64,000 nt of DNA from Porphyromonas uenonis DSM 23387 = JCM 13868 (GTDB taxonomy: Bacteria > Bacteroidota > Bacteroidia > Bacteroidales > Porphyromonadaceae), in contig NZ_KI535306.1 of NCBI RefSeq assembly GCF_000482365.1, positions 204,470 to 268,469 on the forward strand. Reading direction: 5' to 3'. The notes under the pieces were generated by a model. That model was not told the DNA's origin and searched no databases. It saw only the letters and a list, made by a program, of their open reading frames with translations. Made by a program: the position numbers and the translations under genes. Positions 33,836 to 41,550 of the stretch are shown here, piece after piece (positions within the stretch are counted from its first letter, which is position 1; each line of letters starts with the position of its first letter).

Positions 33836-35794
33836 TTAGTAGTTCAGTGAGAGCGAAACGAAGTAGCTACGTCCAGGCGATAGCGAAGCGCCCTGCTCGA
33901 CGATCGGGGTCATGTAGTTGAAAAGGTTGTCGCAGCCCAGCGTCAGGCTAAGGTCTAGGAGGGTCTGCCAGCGCTGCGTGACGCTCGCCCTAAAGAGTGC
34001 GTAGCCCGGGTAGGAGGCGTAGCTGTAGTCATCCTTATTGACATCGTAGACGGCAGAGGTCACGCCACTGAGGTAGCGCCCTGAGACCTGCCCCGAGAGG
34101 GTGTACGAGCCCCAGCGGTGCCCATACTGCACGGAGCCATTGATGTGGTGTGGTCTCGTGTTGCGGATATGGAAGGACTGCGTCTTGCCCTGCACCTTCA
34201 TCTGCTCTAGGACGAGGGCGTAGTTGAGGTTGATATCAAAGTTTGCAAAGGGTGTGACCCGTAGCATCGCCGTACCGCTCCACAGGTCTAGGGGCTTCTC
34301 CCCGTTGCGATATTGGAGTACACTGCCCTCCTGCTCGGGACGCAGATAGATGCGGTTATTGATACGATTGTAGGAGGCCGAGAGGGAGAGATTCATAAAG
34401 GAGTTGTTGTACTCAGGAGTAATCATCACGAGGTGGCTGATCTCAGGCTTGAGGTCGCTAGAGCCCTTGATGCGAAACATGCCTCTGTGGTCCCAGTCCA
34501 TAAAGAGCTCCTTGAGCGAAGGCGATCTAAAGCCCTCGGAGTAGCTAACGCGTAGGGCGTAGTTGCGATTGCGCCACATGATCGACAGGCGAGGCGTCAG
34601 GTGCGTGCCATAGGTCGAGTGCATATCCTGACGGAGCCCCACGGTGGTGCTCCAGTTATTGTCCATACGCCAGAGCATCTGCCCGTAGAGCGTCTTGGTC
34701 GAAGCGCTGTGTACGTCATTCATATTGGTCACCTGTACGCTACGCAGGTTCTCGTGGAGGATCTCCACGCCCGCATTGAAGCTCGGCTTGTAGGGATCTT
34801 CCGTCGGGTCGTAGTTGTACTGCATGCGCGCCGTCTGCGTCAGGTAGTTAAACTGTGGATCCCAGGGGCCCTCCTCCTTCGTGGCGAGGAAGAAGTACTT
34901 GTCTCGCTTGTACCCCTCGATATGGTAGCTGGTCTCTATGGAGTGTCCGTCGGTGGGTTTGTAGAGTACTTGCAGATTACCCGTGGGGCTCTGGTAGCGG
35001 TTCTTCTCCTTATCGTCAAAGTCCTGCATGCGTGAGTGAAAGCGTCCCGTAGCGGTGATCGAGAGACGCTTGTCTGGGGAAAGGTAGCGTAGCTTCTCTC
35101 CAATGTGAAAGGTGTAGAAGCCTGGCATCGTGCGTGGTCTATCGGCACTGACGCCTGGCAACTCGTAGTCGTGCTGCTTGGCATAGCCGCCCGTTGTGGT
35201 GCTGGTCACACGACCCAGTCTCATCACCAGACGACCGTTGTAGCGCTGTATGCTCTGCGTATCATAGTGGCTAGAGAGGTTGGCACCAAGCTTCTTGTGG
35301 CTCCGCTTCGTGATGATGTTGATCACGCCACCTATGGCATTGCTCCCATAGAGAGCCGAGCTAGAGCCTTGTAGCATCTCGATGCGCTGTATTGATGAAG
35401 GGTCTATACGCTCCAGGTCTACGCTACTGGCCGAGCCCTCGTTGGTCATGCGCTCACCATCTACGAGGAAGAGGTAGTAGTCTGCCGAGAGCCCCCGTAT
35501 GCTCATTCGATTTTGCGTACCGTGAATACTTGTCTGCACTCCAGGGAGTACCATCTGTAGCAGATCCTCCACGGATCGTGCCTGCACCGCTTCGATCTCC
35601 TTGGGCGAGACGACGCGGATCGGTATGGAGATATTTTTCATCGGGCAGCGTGTGCGGGTACCCGTGACGACCACTACGTCAAGGCACTTGACCTTCGTAC
35701 TATCTACGAGTGTCGAGTCTTGCAAAGTGGGTGTGGCAGAGAGAGCTCCTGCGAGGGTGAGTAGGGAGAGGAGGGTGTATAGAGACCTTTTCAT
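33836..35794 (-). CDS. hmuR: HmuR, TonB-dependent heme receptor
   Basis: A 652-residue outer-membrane receptor. It has signal peptide MKRSLYTLLSLLTLAGALSA and a TonB-box-like VVVTGTRT. The plug domain has RMSIRGLSADYYLFLVDGERM and SSALYGSNAIGGVINIITK, and a 22-strand barrel ends in ...YFVSLSLNY. Heme receptors carry FRAP and NPDL motifs. Here the corresponding segments read EGFRSPSLKELF and SSDLKPE, that is FRSP and SDLKP variants. It is separated from hmuY by about 120 bp containing a strong hairpin. It works with the lipoprotein HmuY in P. gingivalis. Confidence 0.93.
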   Translation of the reverse strand: MKRSLYTLLSLLTLAGALSATPTLQDSTLVDSTKVKCLDVVVVTGTRTRCPMKNISIPIRVVSPKEIEAVQARSVEDLLQMVLPGVQTSIHGTQNRMSIRGLSADYYLFLVDGERMTNEGSASSVDLERIDPSSIQRIEMLQGSSSALYGSNAIGGVINIITKRSHKKLGANLSSHYDTQSIQRYNGRLVMRLGRVTSTTTGGYAKQHDYELPGVSADRPRTMPGFYTFHIGEKLRYLSPDKRLSITATGRFHSRMQDFDDKEKNRYQSPTGNLQVLYKPTDGHSIETSYHIEGYKRDKYFFLATKEEGPWDPQFNYLTQTARMQYNYDPTEDPYKPSFNAGVEILHENLRSVQVTNMNDVHSASTKTLYGQMLWRMDNNWSTTVGLRQDMHSTYGTHLTPRLSIMWRNRNYALRVSYSEGFRSPSLKELFMDWDHRGMFRIKGSSDLKPEISHLVMITPEYNNSFMNLSLSASYNRINNRIYLRPEQEGSVLQYRNGEKPLDLWSGTAMLRVTPFANFDINLNYALVLEQMKVQGKTQSFHIRNTRPHHINGSVQYGHRWGSYTLSGQVSGRYLSGVTSAVYDVNKDDYSYASYPGYALFRASVTQRWQTLLDLSLTLGCDNLFNYMTPIVEQGASLSPGRSYFVSLSLNY

Positions 35795-35863
35795 ATAGTG
35801 AAGCTTAGGGAGTAAAAGGAAATAGGCTCAGTGCGCTTAAGAGACGCTTAGAGCCAAGAAAGT

Positions 35864-35900
35864 TCGGAGCTACAGAGAGGGGTCTCTCTAGTAGCTCCGA
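35864..35900 (-). promoter_or_regulatory. hairpin between hmuY and hmuR
   Basis: TCGGAGCTAC pairs with GTAGCTCCGA around an AGAG/CTCT inner stem, 17 bases after the hmuY stop on the minus strand. It is followed by AACTTTCTTGG, a poor T-tract. It could act as a partial terminator or 3' stabiliser, giving more hmuY than hmuR transcript. The rest of the gap (35795-35863) shows no second promoter that I can recognise. Confidence 0.6.
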
Positions 35901-35916
35901 GCTGGTAAAGGGGTGA

Positions 35917-36585
35917 TTACTTCTTGTCTGCCTGCATGGCATACTCGAGGGTGATGTGTCCCGTCTTCTTCGTAGCATTCCGATAGTCTAGGACACGGAC
36001 GCGGACGATCTGACCAGCTGCCGAGCGAACGAGAAAGACGGAGGGATCTACCGTCACCGTGGGAGGCATACCAGCCATGCTGATGATACCCTTATTTAGG
36101 TAGCCAGGCTTCCCGTTGCCCTTAGGCTCTGAGGTGAGCAGGAAGTTGGCCGACTGCTTCTTGTACTCTATATCGTGCTTGCCATCCTTGTTGGCACCAA
36201 ACTTCATCAGGAGCATACCCTCACGGTCTAGCGTCCACTCGCTATCCTTAGGTGTGGCGATGTCTGCCTTTAGGTCCTTTTGGGTGGTGCGAGTGGCAGC
36301 GCCCTTGCCCTTGCCAGAGGTACCGCCATTGGTCTTGAAGTCGTAGCGGTGCAGACCTAGATCCCACGAGAGATCGGTCTCAGGAGCGGATACGGTGACC
36401 ACTTCGCCCTTGGCAAAGTTGATGTAGACCCACTTCGTATAGTCGGAAGCGTCTACAACGATCTTCTTGGTCACCCACTCGCCTTGTGAGGGATTAGGCT
36501 TCGGTTCGTTATTGTCCTTGTCGCACGAAGCGCATAGTAGCAGCGTCATAAGCGCCACTAGAGAGAGTAGGATTGTTTTCTTCAT
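35917..36585 (-). CDS. hmuY: HmuY, heme-binding outer-membrane lipoprotein
   Basis: A 222-residue hemophore-like lipoprotein with lipobox LCASC (Cys21) and the HmuY-family core. Landmarks are VDASDYTKWVYINFAKGEVV, SWDLGLHRYDFKTNGGTSG (about 73-91), SEWTLDREGMLLMKFG and the C-terminal RVLDYRNATKKTGHITLEYAMQ. P. gingivalis HmuY binds heme through two histidines, while several relatives use methionines. Here Met124/127 and Met170/173 (GIISMAGMPPTV) are candidates; the only histidines are H79, H137 and H210. First gene of the operon, with a promoter 44 bp upstream. Confidence 0.92.
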   Translation of the reverse strand: MKKTILLSLVALMTLLLCASCDKDNNEPKPNPSQGEWVTKKIVVDASDYTKWVYINFAKGEVVTVSAPETDLSWDLGLHRYDFKTNGGTSGKGKGAATRTTQKDLKADIATPKDSEWTLDREGMLLMKFGANKDGKHDIEYKKQSANFLLTSEPKGNGKPGYLNKGIISMAGMPPTVTVDPSVFLVRSAAGQIVRVRVLDYRNATKKTGHITLEYAMQADKK

Positions 36586-36628
36586 TATACTTTGATTGCT
36601 TTGAAAAGTTGATTACCTGATTGCACTG

Positions 36629-36636
36629 CAAAGGTA
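36629..36636 (-). promoter_or_regulatory. hmu operon -7 promoter box TACCTTTG (minus strand)
   Basis: CAAAGGTA on the plus strand gives TACCTTTG on the minus strand, 44 bp upstream of hmuY. TTTG on the minus strand at 36653-36656 is a candidate -33 element at suitable spacing. No Fur-box-like palindrome could be made out with confidence. Confidence 0.65.
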
Positions 36637-36783
36637 TGAAGGAGAGCCTACGCAAATCAATACCTAAACGTCGGTAATTAAGTTTGTGCCGTCCCAATGC
36701 TTAGCTATGAGCGCTCCCCAGCACAATCCTCTCGATCAGCCTCTCGGTAGCCGTTTCGTGTGGGGAGGCGAGCGTTTTTGTAA

Positions 36784-37105
36784 AAGTTCCAAAACGGTTC
36801 CTGCCTTGGAACTTTTCAGTTCCAACGGAGGAACTTTTCGGTTCCAGCGGAGGAACCCTTTAGTTCCAGCGGAGGAACGAAGAAATCCCTACGGAGGAAC
36901 GAAGAAATCCCTACGGAAGGATTTGAGTTTTCCAACGGAGGAAAGTTAGTTTTCCTATAGTGGAAAGTTAGTTTTCCAAGGGAGGAAAGGAGCAATGCTT
37001 CGGACTTGTGATTTCTTTCTTCCGAAGTTTTATTTCGCACATCGGAGCAAATAAGAGATCTCCAGCGAGGAGTCTAGGATTTCCTCCGTGGAGATCGAGC
37101 AGGTG
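36784..37105. repeat. 22-bp palindromic-unit array (8 perfect-period units) upstream of hmuY
   Basis: The 1,050-bp gap 36586-37633 contains the hmu promoter, this array, a 355-bp element and a terminator. From 36814 to 36989 there are eight consecutive units of exactly 22 bp, starting TTTCAGTTCCAACGGAGGAA and ending TTAGTTTTCCAAGGGAGGAA. Each has a TTCC...GGAA half-palindrome. Unit 4 and unit 5 share AAGAAATCCCTACGGA. Less regular units extend both sides to about 37105 (GCTTCGGACTTG/CTTCCGAAG; CTCCAGCGAGGAG; TCCTCCGTGGAG). There are no spacers, so it is not a CRISPR array. Confidence 0.9.
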
Positions 37106-37160
37106 TGCCCTGCATGCTAGCAATTCATCTAGACCGCTCGTGAGAGCTATGCCGAGGGTC

Positions 37161-37515
37161 AGGGCTGACGCATTATAACCCAACCGTCTAGAAGCTATAC
37201 ATGACTATAGCTAGGAAATACACGGTTTGATTATTACTACAGAGTGGCTACGAGACCTCTCTGATTACACCTTTCTCCCGAAGAATGGAATTCCTACCTA
37301 GGAATTTGCCAAACAGCTACCTAGGAATTGCCCCAATTCCTACCTAGGAAATAAAAAATTCTTCGGAGGAATCAAATGAAACTTCGGAGGAATCAAAAAA
37401 TAAGTCCGAAGAATTTGCCCATTTCCAGGTAGCAAATCAAAAATATCTCCTGAGGAATTTTGAAAATTCCTAGGTAGGAAATGAAACGTGCTTATTTTTA
37501 TAATGCGTCAGCCCT
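37161..37515. mobile_element. 355-bp BrickBuilt-like MITE
   Basis: Perfect 18-bp terminal inverted repeats AGGGCTGACGCATTATAA (37161-37178) and its complement (37498-37515). After a leader of about 125 bp comes a minisatellite core of TTCCTACCTAGGAA units. A central TTCTTCGGAGGAATC, AAACTTCGGAGGAATC and TAAGTCCGAAGAA follow, then more CCTAGG units. Flanking 12-mers ATGCCGAGGGTC and GTACCGAGGGTA match at 9 of 12 positions (CCGAGGGT shared), consistent with a target duplication. It has the same length as the copy at 63213-63567. No coding capacity. Confidence 0.9.
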
Positions 37516-37527
37516 GTACCGAGGGTA

Positions 37528-37568
37528 GCAAAAAAGCCCCACGTCTGCTGAGCAGAGCGTGGGGCTTC
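37528..37568 (-). terminator. intrinsic terminator of the bamA-skp operon (minus strand)
   Basis: On the minus strand AAGCCCCACG...CGTGGGGCTTTTTTGC is a 10-bp stem with an extra CTGCTcagCAG inner stem and a T6 tail. It lies about 65 bp beyond the end of the second skp gene. Confidence 0.9.
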
Positions 37569-37633
37569 GTATGATGGGAGCCGAGGGGGACTATCGATGA
37601 GTCCGCTGGCTCGCTATGCTGGTCGTGAGCTTA

Positions 37634-38134
37634 CTAGAGGCCTAGCTGCTTCTTGACCTGAGCCGTGATATCTACCGCAGAGGGACCTGAGTAAAGCATC
37701 ATCGTGGCCTCCATGACATAGGTATAGCCACCTGCATCGCCTACCTTCTTGATGGCCTCTACAATCTTCTGCTGGATAGGTGCCATAAGCGTGCCTTGCT
37801 GCTTCTCCATGTCTTGCTGCATAGCCTGATAGGAGCGCTGGATGCGACTTTGCAGGTCAGCGAGCTCCTGCTCACGACTCTTGAGGAGCGCCTCGGAGAG
37901 CCCCCCTTTGTCCTTCATATAGAGCTCGAGCTTCTTCTGATACTCGTCGTTCATCGTCTGCATCTCTGCGGTGTACTTCTTGTCTAGCTCTTGGAGACGA
38001 TCCTGAGCAGCCTTCATGTCAGGCATAGCTGCGATGAGTTCCTGTGAGTTGACGACAGCTATCTTCTGCTGAGCCGTAGCTACAACAGGTAGCAAGAGGA
38101 GGAGTAGGGATAGAAACAGATTCTTTGTCTTCAT
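37634..38134 (-). CDS. OmpH/Skp-family periplasmic chaperone (second copy)
   Basis: A 166-residue Skp-like protein. It has signal peptide MKTKNLFLSLLLLLLPVVATAQ, KIAVVNSQELIAAMPDMKAAQDRLQ as the first strand/helix, long coiled-coil tentacles (LDKKYTAEMQTMNDEYQKKLELYMKDKGGLSEALLKSREQELADLQSRIQRSYQAMQQDMEKQQ), and the closing VVEAIKKVGDAGGYTYVMEATMMLYSGPSAVDITAQV. Skp holds unfolded outer-membrane proteins for BamA. It lies 40 bp after the first Skp gene, itself behind bamA; duplication of skp next to bamA is usual in Bacteroidales. Confidence 0.92.
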   Translation of the reverse strand: MKTKNLFLSLLLLLLPVVATAQQKIAVVNSQELIAAMPDMKAAQDRLQELDKKYTAEMQTMNDEYQKKLELYMKDKGGLSEALLKSREQELADLQSRIQRSYQAMQQDMEKQQGTLMAPIQQKIVEAIKKVGDAGGYTYVMEATMMLYSGPSAVDITAQVKKQLGL

Positions 38135-38174
38135 TGTTCTGTATTTAAGTTATTGATAATGCGTATGTATAGGG

Positions 38175-38693
38175 TTAGCGCTTGCGCCCATAGCCTAGCT
38201 TCTCTAGGACCTGGTCGCTGATATCGATAGATGGATTGGCAAAGACGATGCCTGCCGTAGAACGGTCGAGGACTAGCTGGAATCCGCTCTGCGATGCGAT
38301 CTCCTTGATCGCTTGCCATATCTCGTCTTGCAGAGGCTTGACCATCTTAGAGCGACGCTCGAAGAGCTCACCCTCGGGCCCGAAGTACTTGCCTTGTAGC
38401 TCGGTAGCCTGCTGCTCGGTTTTGACGATCTCCTCTTCGCGCTGACGCTTTTGCTCGGCGGTGAGGAAGACGAGGTCGCTCTGATACTTCTTGTAGAGCG
38501 TCTCGGCCTTGTCTTGAAGTGTCTTGACTTCCTGCTGCCAACGCTTAGAGACGGTCTCGAGCTGCTCATTCATCATCTCATAGTTGGGGATGTTCTTGAG
38601 GATATACTGCATATCCACAAGGGCAAACTTCTGTGCTGATGCTCCTAGCGTAAGAGCTAGGAGGAGTGTGAGGAGATATAGATGCTTTCTCAT
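38175..38693 (-). CDS. OmpH/Skp-family periplasmic chaperone (first copy)
   Basis: Taking the ATG at 38693 (MRKHLYLLTLLLALTLGASAQ, a clean signal peptide) gives 172 residues; the open frame extends upstream to 39011 but that part overlaps bamA and has no family resemblance. Body: KFALVDMQYILKNIPNYEMMNEQLETVSKRWQQEVKTLQDKAETLYKKYQ, a long coiled coil, then the Skp C-terminal strand VLDRSTAGIVFANPSIDISDQVLEKLGY. It lies 97 bp after bamA in the same direction. Role as for the second copy; the two may form separate trimers or differ in clients. Confidence 0.92.
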   Translation of the reverse strand: MRKHLYLLTLLLALTLGASAQKFALVDMQYILKNIPNYEMMNEQLETVSKRWQQEVKTLQDKAETLYKKYQSDLVFLTAEQKRQREEEIVKTEQQATELQGKYFGPEGELFERRSKMVKPLQDEIWQAIKEIASQSGFQLVLDRSTAGIVFANPSIDISDQVLEKLGYGRKR

Positions 38694-38790
38694 AATATTG
38701 ATGTTTAGAAGGTCCGTACTAGTGTGTATAGATGGCTTGGGGAGCTCATTGTTTAAGGAGGTCAAGCTGTCTGCGCACGCACTCAGAGGG

Positions 38791-41511
38791 TTAGAACTCC
38801 TGACCCATGACGATGTGAATGTTGCTACCGCCACGCTGTGAGGAGCCGTCGGGCTTGTCAAAGCCATAGCCCCAGTCCAGTCCGAGCATACCAAGGAAAG
38901 GTAGCGTGATACGGAAGCCGACACCGGCGGAGCGCTTGAGGTTGAAGGCGTTGAAGTTGCTGATGTCTCGCCACGCATTACCAGCCTCGAGGAAGGCGAC
39001 GGCCCAGACATTGTACTGCCCCTCGAAGAGGATCGGCATACGTAGCTCAGCCATCATACGCATATAGGCGTAAGCGTAGTCATAGTTGCCACCAGCGATC
39101 GAGCCGTTGCTATATCCACGTAGCGGGATGGTCTCGTTGAGGAAGTTGCCTACGTAGCCACTCATATTGTCACCACCCATGTAGTAGGTGCCGAAGGGTG
39201 AGCGCTTGAACGGTGTGTAGTGACCGATGAAGCCCGCATCTAGACGCGTCATGAGGACGGGCGTATACTTCACAGTGACAGGGTTCATGAGCGGGGTGAA
39301 GACCTTGCCCGAGAACTTCCACTTGTGGTACTCGACAAAGCGGTAGCGATCCTCCGACTTGAGATTGATGTTGGAGTAGTCGATGCCGTCCCAGAGGGAG
39401 TATGGAGGTGTGGCACTGACGGACAGCGTAAAGGAGGAGCCACGACGGGTGTAGATCGGGTTGTCGATCGAGTTGCGCGAGAGCGCCAGTGTGAGGCTTA
39501 TGTCGTTAGCGTGACCATTGTGAAAGCCTTGGAAGGTTTCGTAGACCCAATCACGGAGGTAGTAGTGGGTATAGTTGAGCGTAGCATTGACATTAAACCA
39601 GTTGTCTGGCCAGTTGAGTCGCTTACCGAAGCCGACCGTTGCTCCGAAGATGTGCATGGACTGGTTGGGGTTGTAGGAGTTTTCCATCAGCGACTGCCTG
39701 TACCCACCATCGTAGCCATAGCCACCGTAACCGCCATAGCCGTAACCACCGTAACCACCATAGCCTCCGTATCCGCCATAGTAGCCTGGGTAGTAGCCCA
39801 TCCCCTGCGTACGGTTGTTATAGTAACGGGTATCGATAGCGGTCTGCATGGAGTAGAAGAGCGACGCCGTAAAGAAGTTCGGGCGCTTGCCACCAAACCA
39901 GGGATCGGAGAATTGTAAGCTGAAGGAGTGGTAGTAGCGACCATTACTCATCGCATTGAGGGAGAGGGTCTGGCCATCGCCCTGCGGGATGAGACCACGG
40001 TACGCCTTCGGGTGGAAGAGGTTGTAGATCGAGAAGTTGGTAAAGTTGATACCCGCACGTCCGATGATACCGGCCTGAGACCAACCGAAGGAGAGCTCAA
40101 ACTTGTCATTGTTCCTGCGCTGCAGCGAGTACTCTATATCTACGGTACCCTCCTGAGGGTTGGGGATTGGCGTGGGGAAGCTCTTCTCTGGATCAAAGTG
40201 TCCGAGCTGGTTGAGCGTCATCCAGGAGTTCATCATATCCTCCTTGCTAAAGAGCTTGCCTGGCTTCGTATAGAGCTCACGACGGATCACCTCCTCGTAG
40301 ATGTCATGGTTGCCTCGTATGATCACCTTGTCGATGGTAGCCTGCGGGCCCTCGACAATGCGCAGATCGAGCGATACGGAGTCGCCCTCGACGTAGGTCT
40401 CCACGGGGTCTATGCCTGAGAATATATAGCCGTTGTTGTAGTAGAGGTTGGCGACAGCATCGTCCTCGGCGTAAAGACGCTTCGTAAGACGATCCTGATC
40501 ATAGACGTCTCCGTGCTGCATACCGAGCATAGCCTCGAGAAGGGGCGTGGGGAACTTCGTATTGCCGACGAAGTTGATATCCTTGATGTAGTAGCGATGC
40601 CCCTCGGAGATGTTGATGAAGATATCGATCTGCTTATCGTTCTTCGGATTGCGAGCGATGGAGTCTGAGAGAATCTCCGCATCGCGGTAGCCCGCCTTGT
40701 GATAAGCATTTAGGATGTTGCGCAAGTCCTCCTGATAAGTGTCTTGGATAAACTTCTTGCTCTGGAAGAGCTCTAGGAGCGAGTTCCAGAGGTTGCCACG
40801 ATTGAGACGGAAGGTTTCGTTCGTCTTCTTCATCGCCTTACGCAGATCGGTGTCGGATAGCGCCTTATTGCCCGAGAAGTAGATGTTAGCGATCTTCGTC
40901 TTGTACTTCTTATCGACCGTGATGCCGAGCTTGACATACCCTTCACGAGATAGGTCAGGTTGCTGGTCGAAGGTGACCTCCATCTCGCTATAGCCCTTCT
41001 CATTGTAATACTTCTGTATCAGTTGCTCCGTGCGGTCGAGGACGTTGGGCGAGAGCTGCATGCTCTCTCGTAGCCCCGTCTTGGTCTGCAGGTCTTCCTG
41101 CTCGGACTTCTTAATGTTGTGGTAGGTGACCGAGGCAATACGAGGATGCTGCTCCAGCTGCACCTCCAGCCACACTTTGTCGCCCACATACTTAGTCACG
41201 AGTACACGTGCATTGGCAAAGGCGCCATTGCGTGTGAACTGCTGTACCACAGCACTCGTCGCCACTCCTGGTATCTCTATCTGATTCCCCACCTTGAGAC
41301 CCGTATAGCCTAGCAAGACCTCCTGATCGTACCCTTGAGCACCAGTGATGGTCACGCCCGCGATGGTCTTGGTGACGGGATGAGCGTAGTCGATCTTGGG
41401 GGCATAGATCGTGTCGGCTGGGGTGGTAGCAACTTGTGCACTCGCTGTGGTCACCGCGAGGAGCGCTATAAGTGCGAAGAGTATATTGTGATATCGTTGC
41501 ATTGTCATCAT
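38791..41511 (-). CDS. bamA: outer-membrane assembly protein BamA with Gly-Tyr-rich loop
   Basis: A 906-residue Omp85 protein. It has a signal peptide (ILFALIALLAVTTASAQ), five POTRA domains (about 45-440; GTVDIEYSLQRRNNDKFELSFGWSQAGIIGRAG ends the last) and a 16-strand barrel. It ends ...SNIHIVMGQEF with a C-terminal Phe. Barrel landmarks include FKRSPFGTYYMGGDNMSGY and ETIPLRGYSN, the VRGF-like loop-6 motif. A low-complexity insertion of about 35 residues (about 568-603) reads mainly GYGGYGGYGGYG in the first half of the barrel, probably an extracellular loop. Three Met codons near the start leave the exact N-terminus open by up to three residues. Confidence 0.95.
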   Translation of the reverse strand: MMTMQRYHNILFALIALLAVTTASAQVATTPADTIYAPKIDYAHPVTKTIAGVTITGAQGYDQEVLLGYTGLKVGNQIEIPGVATSAVVQQFTRNGAFANARVLVTKYVGDKVWLEVQLEQHPRIASVTYHNIKKSEQEDLQTKTGLRESMQLSPNVLDRTEQLIQKYYNEKGYSEMEVTFDQQPDLSREGYVKLGITVDKKYKTKIANIYFSGNKALSDTDLRKAMKKTNETFRLNRGNLWNSLLELFQSKKFIQDTYQEDLRNILNAYHKAGYRDAEILSDSIARNPKNDKQIDIFINISEGHRYYIKDINFVGNTKFPTPLLEAMLGMQHGDVYDQDRLTKRLYAEDDAVANLYYNNGYIFSGIDPVETYVEGDSVSLDLRIVEGPQATIDKVIIRGNHDIYEEVIRRELYTKPGKLFSKEDMMNSWMTLNQLGHFDPEKSFPTPIPNPQEGTVDIEYSLQRRNNDKFELSFGWSQAGIIGRAGINFTNFSIYNLFHPKAYRGLIPQGDGQTLSLNAMSNGRYYHSFSLQFSDPWFGGKRPNFFTASLFYSMQTAIDTRYYNNRTQGMGYYPGYYGGYGGYGGYGGYGYGGYGGYGYDGGYRQSLMENSYNPNQSMHIFGATVGFGKRLNWPDNWFNVNATLNYTHYYLRDWVYETFQGFHNGHANDISLTLALSRNSIDNPIYTRRGSSFTLSVSATPPYSLWDGIDYSNINLKSEDRYRFVEYHKWKFSGKVFTPLMNPVTVKYTPVLMTRLDAGFIGHYTPFKRSPFGTYYMGGDNMSGYVGNFLNETIPLRGYSNGSIAGGNYDYAYAYMRMMAELRMPILFEGQYNVWAVAFLEAGNAWRDISNFNAFNLKRSAGVGFRITLPFLGMLGLDWGYGFDKPDGSSQRGGSNIHIVMGQEF

Positions 41512-41550
41512 TAGGAGATCAGATGGGTCTGTGATGTATGGGTCTTTGTT

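Noticed and set aside
36814-36989. 22-bp repeats considered as a CRISPR array
   Set aside because: Units are contiguous with no unique spacers, and unit sequence drifts while the period is constant.
38694-39011. N-terminal extension of the first Skp gene
   Set aside because: It overlaps the bamA 3' end and lacks any resemblance; a perfect signal peptide starts at 38693.
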